This document shows positions 57,472 to 64,000 of a stretch of DNA of 64,000 nucleotides, piece by piece; the first letter of the stretch is position 1, and each line of letters opens with the position of its first letter. The stretch lies in contig CM043953.1 of assembly GCA_014529385.2 (NCBI GenBank), forward strand, positions 93,315,342 to 93,379,341, given 5' to 3'. Position numbers and translations under genes: made by a program. The stretch comes from Adiantum capillus-veneris (taxonomy: Eukaryota; Streptophyta; Polypodiopsida; Polypodiales; Pteridaceae). The notes beneath the pieces were generated by a model that saw nothing but the letters and a program-made list of their open reading frames with translations, searched no databases and was not told where the DNA came from.

Positions 57472-57540
57472 TCTCGTGTGTGAAAGTTTCTCTCTATAAA
57501 TTACTTCAATATCTACTTAGCTACGTCCTATTTCCTAACA
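56812..57540 (+). mobile_element. Copia copy 2, 3' LTR
   Basis: 729 bp, TGTTAAGTGTGGAGCC...TTTCCTAACA. Same family as the LTRs at 36648 and 41405 (reverse orientation), with a longer (CT)n at 57424-57468. The 5' LTR and everything up to the integrase are missing from this copy. Confidence 0.88.
57424..57468. repeat. (CT)n microsatellite
   Basis: About 22 CT units in the copia LTR, at the position of the (GA)n in the - strand copies. Confidence 0.94.
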
Positions 57541-59439
57541 CATGGAGTTGGTCAAGGGACAATGCTTCTCAAGTTGATGCCTTACCAGGCTTGTGCTTTT
57601 TTGCAACTGACACCTGGTTCTCAAATTTACTGGCTTACTGGTTAACTGCCGCATTAGTATTTACTGTAAATGTTTTTTAAATAGAGAGAGAGAAGGCATC
57701 CCATTGTTTGGCAATTAATCTTGGTGCATGTTTTGGTGATATGTTTTCTGTCATTGGGGCTATATGCTTCTGTAGGTTGGTCTGCTACATCGTACTTTGG
57801 TTTGCTAACTTTTTATTATATACATAGATGTTTCATCTGGCTCGATGTTTTGAGGCCTTGAGATTGATCGAGCAATGTATAGCTCCTTCTCTAGGCTTGG
57901 TTATACTGATACAGTTGAGATTACTTTGCTACTTTATTACTTGTGGTTAATTTTTATAAAAAAAGAGAGTGAGGATGAGATGACTAATATCTCTGTCAAA
58001 AAAGTACTTTTTTCCAATTAAGATGGATAAATAAACAAATCCTTGACAAAAAATTTGTCAATGGGGTTTGATGCTTTAATTTGAAGGTTTATTTTAGCAC
58101 TTGTCGTTTCTAGTTATCTTTTGGCTTATTCAAAATTTTATTGTCCTATACCCAAGGGTTTTTTTAGCTAGGAGGATTTTTTTATACCCACAATTAAGTT
58201 ATCCATTGTTTAGCACCCACCATTTGTACTGATTACTATACAAAGTACCACGCGGTCATTGAGTAATCACCTAGCTGGTATACATATGCTTCTATGGAAG
58301 TGGTGTTAACAAAAAAAAGAAGTTAGTACATAAACACACAAACACAGAAACCTATGGGTCAAAAATAGGGTTCAAACACTTGGATCAGAAGGGGTTATGG
58401 CCTTTTGATAAAAAATTATTCTAGTTAAATACTATGAGTTTCTAAAAAATGGGATAAATAGTAACCCTATTTATAAATTACACTTGCTACTCGCTCAACT
58501 TCAATTTTATTCAATCATTAACCGAATTCCTCCTGTTTTCAACCTCTTCACTTCACAGGTTCCCATTTTCATCACCTAATCAAGCAAAAATCATCTCGGC
58601 TCACAAGACTCGAACTCTGGGAAACTGAATCGAATTGAAGCGCATGTGCTAGCCGCCAGAGCAGGCTGCCACCGTTGATGAAGTATCCACAATTTTATTC
58701 AAAATAAACAAACCACGTCTCTTCTCCTATGCTACGGGGATGCCACGGCTCACATATACTGCTCAGCATCATGCACGCCCAACATCGCGTGTCTGCCTCT
58801 CGTGCTCCTGGCACTCACGACCTGCCTAGGCTAGCCCAACATTTGTAACCTGCCGCATGTGCATCTTCTGTGATTAGCCCTTATAATATTTTTTCAGAAT
58901 GTGTACGACCTACTCACTTGAATTTTAAAGGAGTGATAACCTTTCTGATTTCAAGATACAAAGAACTTAAAAATGAACTAAGGAAACTCACCTCATACTA
59001 TAAAGCAGTGGCTTTATGATTACAACAAAGGCAATGGGATTCACAATTATTTTTTGGATAGTAGTCTTTAAGTTTTTTTAAAAAAGGTTGTAAGATGGAC
59101 ATGGATAACAATTGATAGGGTTCGTCAACACTTGTAGTACGTATTCAAAGCTAACGAATCTGTTGTCTTGTTTACATGGATGCATGTGAGGACTCTATCT
59201 TTTCTTATAATCTTTTTTTGTTTAGCTACTGTCCATCATTGATGTACCTGATTCTTTCCACATTATAGACAATTATTGCAGATTACCTAATGTACAAAAA
59301 CACAAGAATGATTCCTCAATCACATGTTTATGTAAAAAAATGAATCAAAGGTTGAGTCGTTTTTGTGCTATTCCTTAACCCTTGTCTAAAGCGAGCTATC
59401 TTTTGAACTGTTATGTTCATTTGTGTATAAATATTTGTT
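57541..59439. other. Intergenic DNA without recognised genes
   Basis: AT-rich low-copy sequence with short GA/A runs. No ORF with domain support on either strand. The only structured element seen is a tRNA-like stretch at 58600-58665. Confidence 0.55.
58600..58665 (-). repeat. tRNA-like (SINE-type) remnant
   Basis: On the - strand, GGCGGCTAGCACATGCG (box A-like) is followed about 25 bp later by GAGTTCGAGTCTT (box B, GTTCGANTC). No tRNA cloverleaf or intact acceptor stem was made out, so a SINE fragment or tRNA pseudogene is more likely than a functional tRNA. Confidence 0.35.
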
Positions 59440-59441
59440 TA

Positions 59442-59464
59442 AAAACAACAACAACAACAACAAC

Positions 59465-59509
<45 letters not shown>
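59442..59509. repeat. Compound (AAC)n-(CA)n microsatellite
   Basis: About eight AAC units followed by about 21 CA units. Confidence 0.95.
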
Positions 59510-59512
<3 letters not shown>

Positions 59513-59579
59513 AGACAAAATTAAACCTAGGTGGTGTGCTCTCTAGAGTTGTTACTATACGCCACACATTTCCCCCCTT

Positions 59580-59969
59580 GTCACTATATGGCATGGGGTC
59601 TAGTCCTAGAGGGGATCTAGGACTCAAATTTGGGAATAAAAGGCGGCTTTGATCTCCAGTGTCCGATCGCCACGTTGAACTCGGGGTGGGCTAAACTTGA
59701 AGTGAACTCGGGGCATGAACTATGGTAGTGTACGTTGTTGATGTGACGATATGGTCATCGACGTGCGCTAGCATGACTATAGGGCTTTCGTGTGGCAACC
59801 AGGAGGTCCCAAGTTTGACCTATGCCCCTATGGGCAAAATCGAAACTCGGAGCACGATTTTCACCTATATTTCACACTCCAACTACTCTTCGATAGTTCA
59901 CTCTTACCATGGCGATCGGATGATGGAGAGCTGCGGGTAATTTGGGCCAACCCCGTGCTATATAGTGAC
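59580..59969. mobile_element. TIR element (MITE-like), copy 1
   Basis: Left end GTCACTATATGGCATGGGG, right end CCCCGTGCTATATAGTGAC: terminal inverted repeats. The next bases inward (GGGGATCTAGGACTCAAATT) match copy 2 at 60338 in the same orientation. A decayed tRNA-like stretch (GCGCTAGCATGACTATAGGG ... AAGTTTGACC) is in the middle. No ORF. Target duplication not resolved. Confidence 0.65.
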
Positions 59970-60311
59970 CAGACCAATCAAGATGTGATCATCTTGTGAA
60001 CCCACCGCTTACAAAGTGATCACGGTGTTCACCCGACGATCCCAAAGTGATCTCCAAGTGAGCACCATGTGATCCCCACCTCGTCATTTTTGCTATATGA
60101 TTTTATGTTCACACCTCCATTTCAAGTGACGATGGAAAGGGGGGCGGGGGGCTTAGAAGATGGAAGGTGGGTCCGGAAGCAGCTGAACGTTCTTGAGAAT
60201 AAACGGACGGTCCACTTGATTCGAAGATCGTGGACCGTTGATCCCACGTGACGGGGGGGTGTCAAAGGGAGGCGGATGCCCGGAAGCTGCTTTGCATCCA
60301 GGCCGATCCTC

Positions 60312-60763
60312 GTCACCATATGGCACGGCTCCGGGTCAGAGGGGATCTAGGGCCCAAATTTGGGAGGCAAGGCGGCTTTAATCTCCGCCGTCGGATCACA
60401 CAGTGAACTAGTGGTGGGTGAACTGGGGGTGAACTAACGGTGAACTAGGGGCGTGTAAGATAGGGGTGGGTGAATTGGGGGTGAACTAGGGACGCTTAAA
60501 CTAGGATATAATTATGTGCCATGCCAACATGGACAGTGATGCGCGCTAGCGTGGTGGTAGGGCATTTGTGTGGCAACAGCGAGGTCCCAGGTTCGACCCA
60601 CACCCCGCGAGGCGGGTGAACTCGGAGCAAAAATGGTGTCCTAAGTTCACTTCTAGTTCACCTCCAATTCACTACACGATCCGACGGCCGAGATTAAAGC
60701 TGCCTCGCACCGCCAAATTTGGGCCTTAGATCCCCCCTGGCTAGAGTCGTGCCATATAGTGAC
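60312..60763. mobile_element. TIR element (MITE-like), copy 2, just upstream of the RMI2-type gene
   Basis: The left 90 bp (GTCACCATATGGCACGGCTC ... CTTTAATCTCCGCCGTCGG) are matched by the inverted right 90 bp (CCGACGGCCGAGATTAAAGC ... GTGCCATATAGTGAC). Between them are repeated GGTGAACT words and a tRNA-like stretch (60541-60604). Long TIRs suggest a Mutator-type non-autonomous element, but a 9-bp target duplication was not confirmed. The right end is 85 bp from the RMI2 start codon, so the element may form part of the promoter or 5' UTR. Confidence 0.7.
60541..60604 (+). repeat. tRNA-like sequence inside TIR element
   Basis: A box A-like TAGCGTGGTGGTAGG (about 60547-60561) and a perfect box B GGTTCGACC (60590-60598) at the normal 28-30-bp spacing. 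Resembles a tRNA or a tRNA-derived SINE head; no full acceptor stem was found. Confidence 0.5.
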
Positions 60764-60848
60764 CAGGCAGTCCGATCCCTTTTCTCTCCTCTGCCTCCGT
60801 CTCGTCTGAACCCAGCCTTCGTTAACTCGATGCACAGTCGAGAACAGT

Positions 60849-60976
60849 ATGGACTACAATTTGGCCGCGATCAAGCTCTTGGTCCGTCAGCTGAGGTCTG
60901 CGGCCGCCCCGTCTTCCTCCTCTGCTGGGTCTCTCATGGCCTTGGGTAACCTCCTCTTTCAGCGAGTCTGGCTGCA

Positions 60977-61022
<46 letters not shown>

Positions 61023-61145
61023 AGAATTTGTTGTGTTGGGTAAATGAATGTAAGTGTGCGCAAGCGTGCACCACAGACATAGAGAGATCGCAGTGTAATT
61101 GAGTATGCCACACCTCATGATCGCGTTCATGAGATATAGCATATT

Positions 61146-61194
<49 letters not shown>

Positions 61195-62261
61195 ATTGAA
61201 TATCTCTGGTTTTGGGTTTGGGTTCATGTGCATGCATCATGCCTGCTCACATTCAGTACTTGTGCTTACTAGCATCAATGAGGGTCCTGACCTTTCAGAT
61301 TTGAGACTTCTGTGATGTGCCGTGCCTACGACGTTGACACCACATATAAGTAATATTGCATCTCCTTGGAAGGCAGGGCTTTCACTGGCTTCTCTCCAGT
61401 TTATGAGGGTTGCACACATTATTGCACCACTGTACGCTTTGCATACCAATTTCCATAATGAGTTCCTTTCCGGATAAGACGTATGGCTTGTGTTTGTGGC
61501 CATGGTGTGATGAGATCAAGAAAGTTTTTTGAGCTCTTTCTGATAAGATGTGTCACAGTTTAGGTGCTTGTGCCTGCCATACTTGATATAGCAGGGTGTG
61601 TTGGTTCCAGGGCTAGAACATGAGCGCAAACTATTGTTGGATGATGGGAGTGGTGTAATTGAGTTGCTCTTTTCAAAAGAGATCCAAGATCAACATTGGA
61701 AACCCGGTATGTGTACAAAATTTTGCGTTTTGTTTCTACCCAATCAACTCTGACCAGATGGATACAAAGTGATTAATTCTTTACTTTAACAGGCATGTAT
61801 GTACTTGCCTTAGGAGCCTATGCTGTCATGAATGGGGCCTCCATGCTTAAGGTTTGTTGAATCGGATTGCCTTGCGGCATGTTTTCCTGATGTTGTCGAT
61901 TGCATGCATGAACAATCCAAGTGGGGGGCACGTGCATTAGCGAAGTGGGCAATAGATTTTGTTTGTGAAATTCGCCTGCTAGCATAGAGGACTTGCAGAC
62001 AGACAAAGTTTCCATTCGCATTGTTTCATGGCATTAGAAGTTTCTGTCGCTAGTTCCTCTAGATCAGGTAGTTGTGTTTTTTAATGGGTGATCGGTAATT
62101 AAAAGTGTAATGAAGATTTTGTTTATTGACTTTGAAGCTTGTAATATCATTTTCAGGTTCACAAAATTGTTGACCTCTCGTCTTCGCCCGATAGAGAAGC
62201 TATGTGGTACATGGAAGTTATTGAGGCGTACAATTTGTTTTATGTATCATCTATACGGTAG
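60849..62261 (+). CDS. RMI2: RMI2-type OB-fold protein (RecQ-mediated genome instability protein 2 homologue)
   Basis: Four exons join without any stop: 60849-60977, 61595-61706, 61793-61851 and 62157-62261, with introns of 617, 86 and 305 bp and GT...AG borders throughout. The product is 134 residues. Exon 1 gives MDYNLAAIKLLVRQLRS, a Ser/Ala-rich loop and ALGNLLFQRVWLQ. Exon 2 gives GVLV and LLLDDGSGVIELL, the OB-fold beta hairpin. Exon 3 gives GMYVLALGAYAVMNG. Exon 4 gives VHKIVDLSSSPDREAMWYME and VIEAYNLFY. Size, order and wording match the plant RMI2 family, the small OB-fold subunit of the RecQ helicase-topoisomerase 3-RMI complex. That complex dissolves double Holliday junctions and limits crossovers in the nucleus. 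Intron 1 starts straight into a (GA)n. The call rests on recalled family wording, not a search. Confidence 0.8.
60979..61019. repeat. (GA)n microsatellite at the 5' splice site of RMI2 intron 1
   Basis: The donor is CAG|GTGAGAGAGAG; GA units continue for about 40 bp. Confidence 0.95.
61151..61192. repeat. (GA)n microsatellite in RMI2 intron 1
   Basis: About 21 GA units in the same intron. Confidence 0.95.
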
Positions 62262-62727
62262 TGTAGGTTGATGTAGATCTTCTAAAAGTATATGAGGAGT
62301 CAACATGCATTATCAAGAAGTGCCAAATGAAAGAATGAAATTTTAGCTTAAAATTGATGCTTGTTTAGTCCAGCTTGCAAACTCCGTTTTCAAGTACATG
62401 GTTGTGTGCATATTTCATGGAGAACTGAAAGTTAATGTGGTCATTCTTATTTCTCACAAGTACATCTTGAAGGGCTGCATGATATACAACTTTTCCTTAC
62501 TGCCTATGAATTGAATGCTATTCCAGTGATGTTTAACTCTGCATGCATGTGCATCTTTTCTTTATTATTGGCTCTACTATCTTTGATGGTGATAGCACAT
62601 GAAAGTTGTCATGGATGTGTCGTCGTTAGCGAGGGAACCCTGCGTTTGATGCCTTGCATCTATGATACCCACCGTCGTGACCATTACGTGTCATGCATGT
62701 GGTGATGGAGAGAGATGAGTACATAGG

Positions 62728-62774
<47 letters not shown>

Positions 62775-64000
62775 TCCTTCCCTTGCTTCAGGTATTGACA
62801 CAACAAGCTTCTCATTTCACGTTTTCAAGCATCCACCCTCAAGAATCAATGATTTTTTCAAAGAAAATGACTTGCGGTACTTGCATGGTTTTAATTGCAT
62901 GCTTTCACTGGTCCATTTGCTTTGCATTTGTGAGCTGCGTCAAAAACTTGCTTGCCTTCACTTTTGGATGCTCATGTGCATATTCTCTGAGTAGAGTGGC
63001 ATTTATACCTAGTTCTACATACGTTGGTGTAGAACTCATTGCCTTTGATGGTGAATGTTGGGCTTTTTGGAAAATTTTAGGTATATACAAATTGCGGAGA
63101 CCGTGCTAGTCCTTCCCATTGACGGTTTTCTTGCATGCACTCTTCTACTTTGGAGGAGACAGTGACTGTTGCTTCTTGCACTTGATTGGCAAGGTTGGCC
63201 ACGCTTGTAGTGAGGGTGTGCTTGACTTCCTTTGCTTTGGCTTAGAAGGCACTCAATGTAAGCTTGCTTTTGAGATTCTCCGTGGCGTGGACATGAAAAG
63301 ATGTGTGCGCTTGATCGAAGAGAGAGACCCCCAATGTTGCATCGCAGCTTGGAAAAAATGTTCCTTCACGAGGAAAGACCTTGAGTGGCATACGTGTCGA
63401 CACTACTGAGGAGGTTTCTTGTGGAAGGGGCTTTTGCTTTCTTGTGGGAAGGGGCTCTTATATTTTGGGTTGAAGGTTAACTTGGTCAAGCTTGGTGAAG
63501 AAGGGCCATAAAAATGTCCTATGTTAGACTTGGTGAGGGAGGGCGAGAAATACCTCCATTGTTGCCCGAGGTAGGCCATCACTGAAGCCAAGTTGTAGAC
63601 GCTATGGCCACGTCGTTGGGAACTGCGTGGGAGAAGGGAGGAGGGGTTGGAGTTGTGGTTGTTGACGAGGACTATCCCTCGCCCTAGGGAGGTTGATGAG
63701 GGAGAAGAGCTGGGGCTGAGGCGAATTGTTTGGGGAGAGAGAGAGAGAATTGTGCCAACCACATATTCTCTTTTTTGTATGGTGATATATTTTTTAGACA
63801 TAGTTAGCAAAGGTTATTTTAATTCATTCATATAGATGACTTGTAATCTCTCCAATGAAATTCATAGCCTAATTATTCCTTTTCAATGGGTAGTTAACAA
63901 ATGTGCCATCGTCTAGTAGTAAGGTTTTTAATAGCTTGATTAATGGTTTGGCTTGTGAAACCATGATCAAAAGGATTGTGGTGCAGAAGCATGCATTGTG
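62262..64000. other. Downstream flank of the RMI2-type gene
   Basis: Probably begins with the RMI2 3' UTR; no clear polyadenylation site could be fixed. A (GA)n lies at 62732-62769. Open frames such as 63119-63409 (+) and 63403-63810 (-) show no recognised domain, splice structure or homologue and are not called. Confidence 0.5.
62732..62769. repeat. (GA)n microsatellite
   Basis: About 19 GA units. Confidence 0.95.

Noticed and set aside
59442-59509. CRISPR-like array
   Set aside because: Simple (AAC)n-(CA)n microsatellite; no direct repeats with unique spacers anywhere in the window.
63119-63810. Possible genes downstream of RMI2
   Set aside because: Frames of 96 and 135 codons have no recognised domain, splice sites or homology; likely chance.

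Overview
This is nuclear DNA from a land plant, probably one with a large, repeat-rich genome. The evidence is plant-type Ty3/gypsy and Ty1/copia elements, tRNA-iMet-type primer sites, many (GA)n tracts, a likely plastid-DNA insertion, and one intron-containing plant gene. The species cannot be named from the sequence. About nine tenths of the window is nested, decayed LTR retrotransposon DNA. The one convincing host gene, an RMI2-type OB-fold gene (60849-62261, + strand, four exons), lies near the right edge.

Layout, left to right. (1) 1-19971, + strand: a very large Tat/Ogre-like Ty3/gypsy family in two tandem, truncated copies. Copy A runs from gag through protease, RT, RNase H, integrase, an extra ORF with a second retropepsin domain, a roughly 2.8-kb non-coding leader and a roughly 1,100-codon coiled-coil ORF3 to a polypurine tract and LTR. 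Copy B (LTR/leader plus gag) starts in that same LTR and breaks off at 19971. A 2.15-kb TG...CA insertion with GTAC duplications splits the RNase H of copy A. (2) 19972-26542, - strand: a chromovirus-type gypsy element with its LTR and iMet PBS. (3) 26543-30548, - strand: non-autonomous LTR family 'N', copy 1. (4) 30549-31564, + strand: a relic of an ORF3 homologue. (5) About 31600-35100, - strand: a second, internally deleted chromovirus. (6) About 35230-35380: ndhC-like plastid DNA, followed by an LTR-like remnant. (7) 36648-42186, - strand: a structurally complete Ty1/copia element with paired LTRs and AAACA duplications. (8) 42479-48172, - strand: family N, copy 2. (9) 48173-57540, + strand: a 5'-truncated copy of the same copia family. 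It is split by a - strand LTR element (48898-54962, ACAAA duplications), which itself hosts a short LTR element (50838-52882, AAACC duplications); a 270-bp solo LTR interrupts the RT. (10) 57541-64000: low-copy DNA with microsatellites, two TIR elements containing tRNA-like sequence, and the RMI2-type gene.

The gypsy and copia enzymes are the usual reverse transcription and integration machinery, and nearly all are broken by stops, frameshifts, deletions or insertions. The most unusual signal is a self-complementary sequence of 20-26 bp centred on ACGCGT. It occurs seven times in the large gypsy family: four times at about 286-bp intervals ahead of ORF3, and three times in the LTR/leader ahead of gag. 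The palindrome is conserved while the DNA between copies has diverged strongly. Other notable points are the second retropepsin domain after integrase, a duplicated integrase zinc module, and an ORF3 still recognisable in two separate elements.
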